64,000 nucleotides of DNA, from assembly GCA_944387895.1 (NCBI GenBank), contig CALXGQ010000029.1, positions 1 to 64,000 on the forward strand, in the 5' to 3' direction. A model generated the notes under the pieces. The model worked only from the letters and a program-made list of their open reading frames with translations, did no database searches and had not been told where the DNA came from. Shown here in pieces: positions 42,663-52,140 of the stretch. Made by a program: the position numbers and the translations under genes. Source of the DNA: an uncultured Clostridia bacterium. GTDB taxonomy: Bacteria > Bacillota > Clostridia > Oscillospirales > QAKW01. Each line of letters starts with the position of its first letter. Positions within the stretch are counted from its first letter, which is position 1.

Positions 42663-44132
42663 TCAGATCATATTGGTATAGCCCATCAGGAAGCGATCCA
42701 CTTCCTTGGCGGCGGCGCGCCCTTCGGCGATCGCCCAAACGACCATCGACTGCCCGCGCCGGCAGTCCCCGGCCGCAAAGATTTTCTTTCCGGCGCAGTA
42801 GGCGGGATCGGCGGCGATATTGGAGCGTGGGTCGGTTTTCAGGCAAAATGCGGAAGGGATTTTCTCCTCCGGTCCGAGAAATCCGGCCGCAATCAGAAGC
42901 AGGTCGCATCCGATCTGCTTTTCGCTGCCGGGCAGGGGAACCATTTTCATTCTGCCGTCTTTCTGGGGCTCCCCTTGCAGCCGAACGGTTTTTATGCCCT
43001 TCAGCCGCCCTTTTTCGTCTTTGATCAATTCCGTTACGGTGGTTTCAAAGATGCGGGGATCCTTGCCAAATACCGCGGCCGCCTCCTGCTGGCCGTAATC
43101 GGTTTTCAGCACCCGCGGCCATTGGGGCCAGGGATTATCTGCCCGGCGCTCAAGGGGCGGGCGGGGCATCATCTCCAGCTGGATCAAGGATTTGCAGCCC
43201 TGGCGCAGGGCGGTGCCAACGCAGTCGTTGCCCGTGTCGCCCCCGCCGACCACGACGACCCGCTTGCCTTTGGCGTTGATGGCGGCGGGAATATGATCCA
43301 GAAGCGCCTTTGTGGCGCATTTGAGATAGTCCACCGCGAAATAGACCCCCTCGGCATCCCGGCCGGGAAGCGCCAGATCCCGCGGCTTGCCCGCGCCAAC
43401 GCAAAGGACGATGGCGTCGTAGCTTTTTTGCAGCTCCTCGGCGGAAACGTCGACGCCGGCTTCGGTGTTGGTGATGAAACGAACGCCTTCCGCCTCCATC
43501 AGGCGGATCCGCCGCTCCACGATCGTTTTATCCAGCTTCATATTCGGAATGCCATACATCAGCAGACCGCCGGGCCGATCTTCTTTTTCATAGACCGTCA
43601 CCTGATGGCCGCGGCGGTTCAGTTGATCGGCAACAGCCAGCCCGGCGGGGCCGGAGCCGATCACCGCCACCCGTTTATCGGTCCGCACAGCCGGCGGACG
43701 CGGCCGGATAACGGCGCGTTCATAGCCCGATTCGATGATGGCAAGCTCGTTTTCCCGCACCGTTATCGGGTCGCCGTTCATGCCGCAGGTGCAGGCGGCT
43801 TCGCAGAGGGCGGGGCAGACCCGGCCGGTAAATTCAGGAAAATTATTGGTTTTCAGCAGACGTGCCAGCGCATGATCCCAGTTCCCGTTGAAGATCTCGT
43901 CGTTCCATTCGGGGATCAGATTGTGGAGCGGGCAGCCGCTGACGCTTCCCCCCAGCTTCATGGCCGACTGGCAGAAGGGCACGCCGCAGTTCATGCACCG
44001 CGCGCCTTGCTGACGGCGCTGCTGCGGATCCAGAGCCGGGTGAAATTCATTGAAGCTGCGGATGCGCTCCTTCGGATCGGAAGCCGGGTTGTTTACACGC
44101 TGATATTCTAAAAATCCGGTTGGTTTTCCCAT
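42663..44132 (-). CDS. gltD: glutamate synthase (NADPH) small subunit
   Basis: 489 residues from ATG at 44132, eight bases after AAGGAG. N-terminal Fe-S region with [12 protein letters not shown] and [11 protein letters not shown] (4Fe-4S cysteines), [10 protein letters not shown], then FAD-binding [20 protein letters not shown] and NADPH-binding [21 protein letters not shown]. It delivers electrons from NADPH to GltB for converting glutamine and 2-oxoglutarate to two glutamates. It follows gltB in one operon with a 12-base gap, and a terminator follows it. Confidence 0.96.
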   Translation of the reverse strand: MGKPTGFLEYQRVNNPASDPKERIRSFNEFHPALDPQQRRQQGARCMNCGVPFCQSAMKLGGSVSGCPLHNLIPEWNDEIFNGNWDHALARLLKTNNFPEFTGRVCPALCEAACTCGMNGDPITVRENELAIIESGYERAVIRPRPPAVRTDKRVAVIGSGPAGLAVADQLNRRGHQVTVYEKEDRPGGLLMYGIPNMKLDKTIVERRIRLMEAEGVRFITNTEAGVDVSAEELQKSYDAIVLCVGAGKPRDLALPGRDAEGVYFAVDYLKCATKALLDHIPAAINAKGKRVVVVGGGDTGNDCVGTALRQGCKSLIQLEMMPRPPLERRADNPWPQWPRVLKTDYGQQEAAAVFGKDPRIFETTVTELIKDEKGRLKGIKTVRLQGEPQKDGRMKMVPLPGSEKQIGCDLLLIAAGFLGPEEKIPSAFCLKTDPRSNIAADPAYCAGKKIFAAGDCRRGQSMVVWAIAEGRAAAKEVDRFLMGYTNMI

Positions 44133-44144
44133 GGTGTTCACTCC

Positions 44145-47100
44145 TTACTGTAAATCTAAAAAGGCTTCCAGCTCCGCCTGCTCCCGGGAGAGCCCCTGCT
44201 CCTCCATTTTGCTGATGGCCGAGAGCATACGGTTATAATCGTTGGGGATGATCTTCTTGAAGCAGGGCAGATAGCGGTCGAAATCCCCGAGGATTTTCTC
44301 TGCGATCTTCGATCCGGTCGCCTTGCGGTGGGCTTCGATCATTTGCCGCAGCTCTTCGGCGTCGTGCTTGCTTTCAATGCCGGTCATGGAAACCAGCTCC
44401 TTATTCAGGTGGAGATAAAGGGTATGCCCCTCGTCCAGCACATAGGCGATGCCGCCGCTCATTCCTGCGGCAAAATTCTTCCCGACCGGCCCGAGAACGA
44501 CAACGCGGCCGCCGGTCATGTATTCACAGCCATGGTCGCCGACTCCTTCAACGACCGCGTGAGCGCCGGAATTGCGGACGGCGAACCGTTCCCCGGCGAT
44601 GCCGCTGATATAGGCCTCGCCGGAGGTGGCGCCGTAAAGGGCGACGTTGCCGATGATGATGTTTTCATGGGGATCGAAAACGCTGCCCTCCGGCGGGGCG
44701 ACGATCAGCTTGCCGCCGGAAAGACCCTTTCCGAAGTAATCGTTGCTGTCCCCGAGAAGGCGCAGGGTCAGGCCGCGGGGGATAAAGGCGCCGAAGGACT
44801 GCCCGCCGCCGCCTTTGCATTCCACCGTCAGCGTATCGGCGGGCAGGCCGCCGCGGTATTTTTCGGTAATGGCCGCGCCCAGAATGGTGCCGAAGGTGCG
44901 GTTGGTGCTGGAAAGGGAGAGGGATAGGCTGGCGGGCTGCTGCTGATCCAGAGCCGCCTTGAAGCGCGGCAGCAGGATTCTTTCGTCCGCCGTTTCCTCC
45001 AGCTTGAAATCATAGACCTTTTCCGGATTGAAATGCCGCTCCTCCGCGGGAACCGCATCATCGTAGAAAAGGATCCGGGAAAGATCGACCGATTCGGCCC
45101 GGTGGGTCGTTCGGTTTTCCCGCGGCTCAAGCAGATCGGCGCGGCCGACCATGTCGTCCAGCTTGCGGAACCCCAGCTTTGCCATCAGCTCCCGCAGCTC
45201 TTCCGCGATATACAGCATGAAGTTTTCCACATATTCGGGCTTCCCCCGGAACCGCTTGCGCAGCTCCGGATTTTGGGTGGCGATGCCCACCGGGCAGGTG
45301 TCCAGATTGCATACCCGCATCATAACGCAGCCCATTGTAACCAGAGGGGCGGTGGCAAAGCCAAATTCATCGGCGCCCAGCAGCGCCGCAATGGCAACGT
45401 CGCGCCCGGTCATCAGCTTGCCGTCGGTTTCCAGACGCACCCGGCTGCGCAGGCCGTTTTGGATCAGCGTCTGGTGCGCCTCCGAAAGACCCAGCTCCCA
45501 GGGCAGCCCCGCTCCGAAGATTGAGCTCATGGGCGCGGCGCCGGTTCCGCCGTCGTAGCCGGAAATCAGAACGACCTGCGCCCCCGCCTTGGCCACGCCT
45601 GCCGCGACGGTACCAACCCCGGCCTCCGAAACCAGCTTCACCGAGATCCGCGCCCGGGGATTGGCGTTTTTCAGATCGTATATCAACTGCGCCAGATCCT
45701 CGATGGAATAAATATCATGGTGGGGCGGGGGAGAGATTAGGGAAACGCCGGGCGTGGAATAGCGGGTCTTGGCGATCCAGGGGTATACCTTTTTGCCGGG
45801 AAGATGCCCGCCTTCGCCGGGCTTGGCGCCCTGCGCCATTTTGATCTGGATTTCCTCGGCGCTGACAAGATATTCGCTGGTAACGCCGAAGCGTCCGCTC
45901 GCCACCTGCTTTATGGCGCTTCCCCGCTCGGTTCCGAGCCGGTCAGGGCGCTCTCCGCCTTCGCCGGAATTGGATTTTCCGCCCAGCCGGTTCATGGCCA
46001 CCGCCATGCACTCGTGAGCCTCTTCCGAAATGGAGCCATAGGACATGGCGCCGGTTTTGAACCGCTTGACGATCTCTGAAGCCGGCTCCACCTCCTCCAG
46101 CGGCACCCCGCCGTCCTTGGCAAAGCGGAACTGCATCAGGCCGCGCAGGGTGTGGGGCTTATCCTCGGCGTCTACCAGAGCGGAATATTCCTTGAAGCGG
46201 CGGTAATCGCCGTTTCTTGTGGCCTCCTGCAGGGCGATGATGGTTTCGGGGTTATACATATGATCCTCAGCTTCCCTGCCGGTGCGCAGCTTATGGGCAC
46301 CAAAGCTGTCCAGCGTGGTGTCTACCCCCAGACCCAGCGGATCAAAGGCGTGATTATGGCGCCATTCAACGCCCTCGTTGATTTCCTCCAGACCGATCCC
46401 GCCGATTCTGCTGACGGTGTTGGTAAAATAGCGGTCGATCACGTCCTTTTTGATGCCGACCGCCTCGAAAATCTGAGAGGACTGGTAGGATTGCAGGGTG
46501 GAGATCCCCATTTTGGAGGCGATCTTCACAATCCCGTGAAGAATGGCTTCGTTATAGTCGTTTATCGCCGCCTGCACGTCCTTGTCCAGCATTCCGCGCT
46601 CGATCAGCTCTTCGATACATTCCTGCGCAAGATAGGGGTTGATGGCCCGCGCGCCATAGCCCAGCAGCGTTGCGAAGTGATGAACGTCGCGGGGTTCGCC
46701 GCTTTCCAGAATGATGGAAACGGCGGTGCGGCGCTTGGTTTGAACCAGATGCTGCTCCATGGCGGAAACAGCCAGCAGAGAGGGGATGGCCACATGGTTC
46801 TCATCCACCCCGCGGTCGGAGAGGATGAGGATATTGGCGCCGTTTCCCCATGCCCGGTCGCAGCGGACAAAAAGCTGCTCCACCGCGCGATCCAGCGGTG
46901 TGTTTTTATAATAGAGGAGGGAAACGGTTTCAACCCGGAATCCGGGGCGCTGCACGGCGCGGATCTTCATCAGATCCTGGGTTGTCAGAATGGGATTGCG
47001 GATCTCCAGAACATTGCAGTTTTCCGCCTTTTCTTCCAGCAGATTGCCATCGGATCCAACGTAAACGTGGGTATCGGTCACAACCTCCTCCCGGATTGCG

Positions 47101-48644
47101 TCGATAGGGGGATTGGTGACCTGAGCAAAAAGCTGCTTGAAATAATTGAAAAGGGGCTGATGCTTTTCCGAAAGGACGGCAAGCGGGATATCCACCCCCA
47201 TGGCGGCGGTGGGCTCGCCCCCCAGCCGCGCCAGCGGGATCAGGACGTTTTTGATGTCCTCATAGGTATAGCCAAAGGCTTTATAGAGCCGATCGCGGGT
47301 CTGCTGATCATATTTTTCAGGCCGCTGATTGGGCATGGAAAGATCGTGGAGCTGCACCAGATTCTGATCCAGCCATTCGCCGTAGGGCTTTTGGGCGGCG
47401 TAAAATTCCTTGCATTCCTCATCGGAGATCAGGCGCTTCTGCACCGTATCCACCAGCAGCATTTTGCCTGGTTCCAGCCTGCTCTTTTGGAGGATATGCT
47501 CCGGCGCGATGTCCAAAACCCCCACCTCGGAGGCCAGGATCAGCAAATCGCCGTCGGTGATATAATAGCGCGCGGGGCGCAGGCCGTTGCGATCCAGAAC
47601 GGCGGCGGTGGTGTCGCCGTCGGAGCAGAGGATTGCCGCCGGGCCGTCCCAGGGCTCCATCATGGTGGAATAATAATGGTAAAAATCACGCTTCGACTGG
47701 CTCATGGCCTTATTGTTGCGCCATGGTTCGGGAATGGCGATCATCAACGCAAGGGGCATGGGCAGCCCGTTCATGACCAGAAACTCCAGCGTGTTGTCCA
47801 GCATGGCGGAATCGCTGCCCTCGCCGTTGATAACAGGAAGAATCTTCGCCATATCCTGCCGGAGCAGCTGGCTCTCCATGGTTTCCTCCCGGGCCAGCAT
47901 CCGGTCGGCATTGCCGCGGATGGTATTGATCTCGCCGTTATGAAGAATCAGCCGGTTGGGATGCGCCCGTTCCCAGCTGGGATTGGTATTGGTGGAAAAA
48001 CGGGAATGAACCAGCGCGATGGCGCTTTCATAGGCGGGATTTTCCAGATCTAGATAGAACTTGCGGAGCTGATCCACCAGAAACATCCCCTTATAGACGA
48101 TGGTGCGGGAGGAGAGGGAGCAGACATAGGTATTGACGCTGCTCTGCTCAAAAACGCGGCGGATACAGTAGAGCTTGCGGTCGAAGGCCGCGCCGCGGGC
48201 GATATTTTCGGGGCGCTTCAGAAAGCACTGCATGATGCAGGGCTGGCAGTCCAGCGCCTTTTTGCCCAGAATGGAGCTATCGACCGGCACCTCCCGCCAG
48301 GAAAGAAAGGGAACGCCTTCTTTACCGGCGATCACCTCAAACATCTTCTGCGCCTGCCGCCGCTTGAGGGTATCTGCGGGGAAGAAAAACATCCCCACGC
48401 CGTAGTCCCGGGCGGAGCCGAGGTTCGGCACGGTTTCGGAAAAGAAGCGGTGCGGGATCTGGGTGAGAATCCCCACGCCGTCGCCGGTTTTGCCGTCCGC
48501 GTCCTTTCCGGCTCGGTGCTCCAGCTTTTCCACAACCTGAAGAGCCATATCCACAATTTTATGGGTCTGTTCTCCGCGGATGCTGACGATCGCGCCGATG
48601 CCGCAGGCGTCATGTTCAAACCGGCTTTCATATAATCCTTGCAT
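44145..48644 (-). CDS. gltB: glutamate synthase (NADPH) large subunit
   Basis: 1499 residues from ATG at 48644 (GAAAGGGG upstream). MQGLYESRFEHDACGIG contains Cys14, expected to become the N-terminal nucleophile of the glutaminase domain after propeptide removal. Next come the amidotransferase region (~14-420), central domain, the FMN/synthase domain (~820-1200) with GEGGHLPGKKVYPWIAKTR and GYDGGTGAAPMSS, the 3Fe-4S cluster motif CNLDTCPVGIATQNPELRKRF, and the C-terminal GXGXG beta-helix (~1260-1480). Full length for the family. It works with GltD and, for ammonia assimilation, with GlnN (29332-31431). The leader holds an attenuator-like hairpin. Confidence 0.97.
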   Translation of the reverse strand: MQGLYESRFEHDACGIGAIVSIRGEQTHKIVDMALQVVEKLEHRAGKDADGKTGDGVGILTQIPHRFFSETVPNLGSARDYGVGMFFFPADTLKRRQAQKMFEVIAGKEGVPFLSWREVPVDSSILGKKALDCQPCIMQCFLKRPENIARGAAFDRKLYCIRRVFEQSSVNTYVCSLSSRTIVYKGMFLVDQLRKFYLDLENPAYESAIALVHSRFSTNTNPSWERAHPNRLILHNGEINTIRGNADRMLAREETMESQLLRQDMAKILPVINGEGSDSAMLDNTLEFLVMNGLPMPLALMIAIPEPWRNNKAMSQSKRDFYHYYSTMMEPWDGPAAILCSDGDTTAAVLDRNGLRPARYYITDGDLLILASEVGVLDIAPEHILQKSRLEPGKMLLVDTVQKRLISDEECKEFYAAQKPYGEWLDQNLVQLHDLSMPNQRPEKYDQQTRDRLYKAFGYTYEDIKNVLIPLARLGGEPTAAMGVDIPLAVLSEKHQPLFNYFKQLFAQVTNPPIDAIREEVVTDTHVYVGSDGNLLEEKAENCNVLEIRNPILTTQDLMKIRAVQRPGFRVETVSLLYYKNTPLDRAVEQLFVRCDRAWGNGANILILSDRGVDENHVAIPSLLAVSAMEQHLVQTKRRTAVSIILESGEPRDVHHFATLLGYGARAINPYLAQECIEELIERGMLDKDVQAAINDYNEAILHGIVKIASKMGISTLQSYQSSQIFEAVGIKKDVIDRYFTNTVSRIGGIGLEEINEGVEWRHNHAFDPLGLGVDTTLDSFGAHKLRTGREAEDHMYNPETIIALQEATRNGDYRRFKEYSALVDAEDKPHTLRGLMQFRFAKDGGVPLEEVEPASEIVKRFKTGAMSYGSISEEAHECMAVAMNRLGGKSNSGEGGERPDRLGTERGSAIKQVASGRFGVTSEYLVSAEEIQIKMAQGAKPGEGGHLPGKKVYPWIAKTRYSTPGVSLISPPPHHDIYSIEDLAQLIYDLKNANPRARISVKLVSEAGVGTVAAGVAKAGAQVVLISGYDGGTGAAPMSSIFGAGLPWELGLSEAHQTLIQNGLRSRVRLETDGKLMTGRDVAIAALLGADEFGFATAPLVTMGCVMMRVCNLDTCPVGIATQNPELRKRFRGKPEYVENFMLYIAEELRELMAKLGFRKLDDMVGRADLLEPRENRTTHRAESVDLSRILFYDDAVPAEERHFNPEKVYDFKLEETADERILLPRFKAALDQQQPASLSLSLSSTNRTFGTILGAAITEKYRGGLPADTLTVECKGGGGQSFGAFIPRGLTLRLLGDSNDYFGKGLSGGKLIVAPPEGSVFDPHENIIIGNVALYGATSGEAYISGIAGERFAVRNSGAHAVVEGVGDHGCEYMTGGRVVVLGPVGKNFAAGMSGGIAYVLDEGHTLYLHLNKELVSMTGIESKHDAEELRQMIEAHRKATGSKIAEKILGDFDRYLPCFKKIIPNDYNRMLSAISKMEEQGLSREQAELEAFLDLQ

Positions 48645-48680
48645 AGTAGAACCCCTTTCATACGCCGCAAAATCCCGCGG

Positions 48681-48736
48681 CATAAAATAAAAAGGCGCAC
48701 ATCTCCATCGCATTGCTTCTGGAGATGAACGCCTTT
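48681..48736 (-). terminator. terminator-like hairpin in the gltB leader (possible attenuator)
   Basis: On the minus strand AAAGGCG-(tt)-CATCTCC pairs with GGAGATG-(tg)-CGCCTTT, then TTATTTTA. It begins ~13 bases after the predicted transcription start and lies upstream of the start codon by ~37 bases. A second small stem GCCGC / GCGGC (48664-48681) follows. Confidence 0.72.
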
Positions 48737-48756
48737 GCTCATCATGATTTGAATAG

Positions 48757-48785
48757 ATTATAGCAGAGCGCAGCAGGTTTGTCAA
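48757..48785 (-). promoter_or_regulatory. consensus sigma-A promoter for gltBD
   Basis: Minus strand TTGACA (48785-48780), exactly 17 nt, TATAAT (48762-48757): a full consensus match. Confidence 0.85.
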
Positions 48786-48836
48786 GCTGCATCTTTTCTG
48801 ATTTTTATGATGAAAAACGCAAATTTTTGGTGATAT

Positions 48837-49427
48837 CTATCCCTGCGGAAATTCCCGCGCCGCCCGGGCGATCAGATCGGCCGCAAGATCCAAGCCGATG
48901 GAGCTGTCCAGGCAAAGATGGTAGTTTTCCTTTTTGCCCCAAACACGGTGGGTAAAATAGTCGTAGTAGCCCTTGCGCTTTTTATCGGTTTTCTTTACAT
49001 AATCCTTGAAATCGCGGGTATCCACGTGGTATTCCTTTTCGGCGCGTTGGATCCGCTGCTCCAGCGGGGCGTAAATGAAAACCTTCATGATCCGGGCGTA
49101 GTTTTCCAAAACGCTGTCGGCACACCGGCCGACGATAACGCAGGGGCCTTTGTCTGCCAGCTCGCAGATAACGGCCGACTGAGCAAAATAGACCTGATCC
49201 TGAAGCGGAAATTCCATTCCCGTGCCGGAAAGGGTATAAAGGAGGCTGGTGGGCTTTTTCTTTTGCATCTGCTCCACAACGGCTTCATGAAAACCGCTCT
49301 TTTCCGCCGTGATCTGAACCAGCTGTTTATCGTAAAAGGGGATATTGAGAAGGGTTGCGACCTTTTCTCCGATGATTCTTCCGCCCGATCCGAAAGAACG
49401 TCCGATTGTAATAACAGGCAATGACAT
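48837..49427 (-). CDS. cytidylate kinase-like family protein
   Basis: 196 residues. P-loop GRSFGSGGRIIGEKVATLL (~8-26) followed by IPFYDKQLV, then CVIVGRCADSVL and RIQRAEKEYHV: the pattern of the cytidylate-kinase-like family (PF13189), common and often multi-copy in Clostridia. The central lid differs from true Cmk, so the substrate is unknown. ATG at 49427 follows AAAGGAG. Encoded just upstream of the gltB promoter on the same strand but with its own promoter. Confidence 0.85.
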   Translation of the reverse strand: MSLPVITIGRSFGSGGRIIGEKVATLLNIPFYDKQLVQITAEKSGFHEAVVEQMQKKKPTSLLYTLSGTGMEFPLQDQVYFAQSAVICELADKGPCVIVGRCADSVLENYARIMKVFIYAPLEQRIQRAEKEYHVDTRDFKDYVKKTDKKRKGYYDYFTHRVWGKKENYHLCLDSSIGLDLAADLIARAAREFPQG

Positions 49428-49458
49428 AGGAATACTCCTTTCATTTTTTTACACCTAT

Positions 49459-49487
49459 ATTTTAACATAAAACAGCGATTTTGTAAA
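49459..49487 (-). promoter_or_regulatory. promoter for the cytidylate kinase-like gene
   Basis: Minus strand TTTACA (49487-49482), 17-nt spacer, TAAAAT (49464-49459) with an upstream TGT that makes an extended -10. Confidence 0.68.
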
Positions 49488-49501
49488 TATGGAATTTTTC
49501 T

Positions 49502-49530
49502 TTGCCAATGCTATAATTGTGTGATATAAT
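49502..49530 (+). promoter_or_regulatory. promoter for the AraC family gene
   Basis: TTGCCA (49502-49507), 17-nt spacer, TATAAT (49525-49530). Confidence 0.7.
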
Positions 49531-49550
49531 AACAAAAAAGAATGGATACG

Positions 49551-49628
49551 GGCGCAGAGCGGGAGGGGCTCTGCCGCAAAATGCGGCCGCCTGCGCGGCG
49601 GAGTGGGACGGCGTTTTTTCGGCGTCCA
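49551..49628 (+). other. GC-rich structured leader of the AraC family gene
   Basis: Several adjacent hairpins can form: GCAGAGC / GCTCTGC (49554-49574), GCCGC / GCGGC around AAAAT, CCGCC / GGCGG around TGCGC, and GGACG / CGTCC around a T6 tract (49615-49620). It separates the promoter from the GTG start. Confidence 0.45.
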
Positions 49629-49646
49629 GAGAAAGGTGGGGCTTTT

Positions 49647-50453
49647 GTGCGGGAAAAAATATTGCGTCTTCCGGTGCAGGAAAGCCGGATCTTCAATATC
49701 CAGCTTGCGGGGATCACATATCCGGACAGCAGTTATTATGTCAAGCGGGAGAAAACGGATCTCTGGGTCTTTGAGGCGGTGCTGGCGGGGCGCGGCACCA
49801 TTGTGATCGATCAGGAGCGCTTTTCCGTTCAGGCCGGGGATGTTTATATCCTGCCCGCCTGGCACCGGCATGAATATTTCAGCGACGCCGCCTGCCCCTT
49901 TGAAAAGATCTGGTTCAATCTTTCCGGATCGCTGGTAGACAGTCTGGTGGAGATCTACGGGCTGGCGGGGCACTGGCATCTGCCCGGAGCCGGCATGAAG
50001 GAAGAGTTTATGCGTTTTTACCGGGTGATCGGCAGGGAAGGGATCCGGGTGTTGGATATTCTCAACGAGGGCGCGGATGAATTTCACCGCCTGATCCGGG
50101 CGCTGGCCGGCCGATTGCCCGACGCGCCGAAGGAGAGCCCGGGCAAGGCGCTGGTTTTAAAAAGATATATCGACGAGCATATTGAAAAAAAGATCACCAC
50201 GGAAGAGCTGGCGAATCTGATTTTTCATTCGTCTTCCCAGATGGTTCGGATCTTCCGCACGGCCTACGGCTGCACGCCCTCTGCATATATTTTGGAGAAA
50301 AAGATGGAGCGGGCCTGTATTTTACTGACCCAGAGCAGCCTGCTGGTTCGTGAAATCGCGCAGAAGCTTCGGTTTTCCGACGAACATTATTTTTCAGCTG
50401 TTTTTCGCAAAAGGCGCGGCATGACGCCGCGAGAATATCGAAAAACTCATTGA
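49647..50453 (+). CDS. AraC family transcriptional regulator
   Basis: 268 residues from GTG at 49647, preceded by GAAAGGTGGGG. N-terminal cupin (~30-110: FEAVLAGRGTIVIDQERFSVQAGDVYILPAWHRHEY), then a C-terminal AraC DNA-binding domain with two helix-turn-helix units (ITTEELANLIFHSSSQMVRIFR and VREIAQKLRFSDEHYFSAVFRKRRGMTPREYRK). The in-frame DNA upstream is the GC-rich leader, not protein. Next gene (AI-2E-type permease) starts 17 bases later, so it may be co-expressed. Effector unknown. Confidence 0.9.
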   Translation: MREKILRLPVQESRIFNIQLAGITYPDSSYYVKREKTDLWVFEAVLAGRGTIVIDQERFSVQAGDVYILPAWHRHEYFSDAACPFEKIWFNLSGSLVDSLVEIYGLAGHWHLPGAGMKEEFMRFYRVIGREGIRVLDILNEGADEFHRLIRALAGRLPDAPKESPGKALVLKRYIDEHIEKKITTEELANLIFHSSSQMVRIFRTAYGCTPSAYILEKKMERACILLTQSSLLVREIAQKLRFSDEHYFSAVFRKRRGMTPREYRKTH

Positions 50454-50469
50454 GAAAGGAAGGAAAGGC

Positions 50470-51579
50470 TTGATTAAAACAGATCGTAAAACCCTTTTGA
50501 AAATAGGCGGAGGAATTTTTCTGCTCTATCTTTGCATCTACTACTGGCCGGCGGTTTCCGGCTTTATTTCCACCGTGGCCGGCGCTGCCTTCCCGCTTCT
50601 TTTGGGCGGCATCATTGCCTATGTCATCAACATTCTGATGGCGTTTTATGAGCGGCACTGGTTCCCCCATACGGAAAAGCGGGCGCTGATCCGGTCCCGG
50701 CGGGGCGTATGCCTGATTTTGGCGCTGATTACGCTGTGTGCGATCATTGCTTTGGTGATCGGTCTGGTTCTGCCCCAGTTGATATCCTGCGTCAGCCTGA
50801 TCGTGGCGGAGGCGCCCGGGGTTATCGCCGAGCTGATCGCGTGGCTGGATCGGCTGGAGTTCATGCCGGAGGATATCATCTCCGCGCTCAAATCCATCGA
50901 CTGGCAATCCAAAATCGGGGATCTGGCCGGGATTCTCTCCGCCGGCGTCGGCAACGTCATGAACGTGCTGATCTCCACGGTGACGGCGGTCTTTTCCGGC
51001 GTTGTCAGCACCTTCCTGGCGCTGATTTTCGCCATCTATCTGCTCCTCGGCAAGGATCGGCTCAGCCGGCAGGTCAACCGGGTTATGACCCGGTATCTGA
51101 AAGAACCGGTTTGCGCAAAGATCCATTATTTTGCGGAGATTCTGGACGATTGCTTCCGCCGTTATATCGTCGGGCAGTGCACGGAGGCCGCGATTCTGGG
51201 CGGGCTGTGCGTTTTGGGGATGTGGCTCCTCCGCCTGCCCTATGCCACGATGATCGGAGCGCTGATCGCCTTTACCGCGCTGATCCCTGTGGCGGGCGCC
51301 TATATCGGCGGCTGCATCGGCGCTTTTATGATTCTGACCGTTTCGCCGGTCAAAGCGATCATCTTTGTGGTCTTTTTGATCGTTTTGCAGCAGATCGAGG
51401 GAAATCTGATTTATCCCCGGGTGGTTGGAAATTCCATCGGTTTGCCTGCGCTTTGGGTCCTGGCGGCAATCACGGTGGGCGGCGGCGTGCTGGGAATCGG
51501 CGGCATGCTGCTGGCGGTTCCCCTGACCGCGACGCTCTGGCGGATCCTGCGCAATGATCTGGATAGGCAAAGTCAATAA
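50470..51579 (+). CDS. AI-2E/PerM family membrane transporter
   Basis: 369 residues from TTG at 50470, preceded by AAGGAAGGAAAGGC. Multiple spans, beginning IGGGIFLLYLCIYYWPAVSGFIS; C-terminal family motif FTALIPVAGAYIGGCIGAFMI and LQQIEGNLIYPRVVGNSIGLPALWVL. Paralogue of the protein encoded at 17320-18534, but with a shorter N-terminus and no charged tail. Substrate unknown. Confidence 0.92.
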   Translation: MIKTDRKTLLKIGGGIFLLYLCIYYWPAVSGFISTVAGAAFPLLLGGIIAYVINILMAFYERHWFPHTEKRALIRSRRGVCLILALITLCAIIALVIGLVLPQLISCVSLIVAEAPGVIAELIAWLDRLEFMPEDIISALKSIDWQSKIGDLAGILSAGVGNVMNVLISTVTAVFSGVVSTFLALIFAIYLLLGKDRLSRQVNRVMTRYLKEPVCAKIHYFAEILDDCFRRYIVGQCTEAAILGGLCVLGMWLLRLPYATMIGALIAFTALIPVAGAYIGGCIGAFMILTVSPVKAIIFVVFLIVLQQIEGNLIYPRVVGNSIGLPALWVLAAITVGGGVLGIGGMLLAVPLTATLWRILRNDLDRQSQ

Positions 51580-51633
51580 ATCCAAACCCGCCTAAAACAG
51601 GATCGGCAGCCAAACCATAGATTGCAAAAGAAA

Positions 51634-51663
51634 GAAACGGCGCAGCTTCAGCTGCGCCGTTTC
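51634..51663 (-). terminator. intrinsic terminator between converging operons
   Basis: GAAACGGCGCAGC / GCTGCGCCGTTTC, 13-bp stem around TTCA; on the minus strand it is followed by TTTCTTTT, so it mainly serves the zinc-import operon. Confidence 0.8.
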
Positions 51664-51705
51664 ATGATCTTATGTTGTTTGATGAGGCCGTCCCTGAGCC
51701 GATCT

Positions 51706-52140
51706 TTATTCAAACAGATAATCCAGATCTTCAATGGTTTCCACGTCGATGCGGATGGATTCTGCTCCGCTCTCCGTTGTGAAAACGGTGAAAACGCCGG
51801 TGACATGAATCAGGGAAGAATCCTCCGGGATCCCCAGCTCCTCCGGAATGTTCACCTCCAGATTCTGAAAACAGCAGCCGGTGGCGTCTGCGATCTCGAT
51901 ATAATAGCCGGTGCTGCTCAGATCATTATAGATCAGATTCCCTTCGGCCTCCACCGATTTTCCGTTATAATCGGTGGGGTTTTGGGCAATGTTGTAGGCC
52001 ATGGTATAGGCCGCCAGAGGGCTGAGCGTATCGCCGGAAGCGAGATTGATAAAGTCGCCTTCAGCGCCTCCGCCGCCGCATCCGGCCAGGCAGGTGAGGG
52101 AAAAAACGATCATCAGTAAGCAGATGGAAAGCCGTTTCAT
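51706..52140 (-). CDS. lipoprotein with OB-like domain, last gene of the metal ABC operon
   Basis: 144 residues. Signal sequence with lipobox LTCLAGC (Cys at ~21) and a GGGG linker. The mature part has an OB-type layout (DYNGKSVEAEGNLIYND...GYYIEIADATGCCFQNLEVNIPEEL...VTGVFTVF). The layout, including the CC pair, resembles the TIGR03943-type domain seen in the protein at 24520-25461. The stop-start overlap with the permease gene shows translational coupling, so an extracytoplasmic role in metal uptake is likely but unproven. Confidence 0.72.
   Translation of the reverse strand: MKRLSICLLMIVFSLTCLAGCGGGGAEGDFINLASGDTLSPLAAYTMAYNIAQNPTDYNGKSVEAEGNLIYNDLSSTGYYIEIADATGCCFQNLEVNIPEELGIPEDSSLIHVTGVFTVFTTESGAESIRIDVETIEDLDYLFE

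Noticed and set aside
48644-48745. Leader peptide with Gln codons in the gltB leader
   Set aside because: A short frame (MSKGVHLQKQCDG) crosses the hairpin and has two Gln codons, but there is no ribosome binding site and it stays open into gltB sequence out of frame, so it is probably chance.
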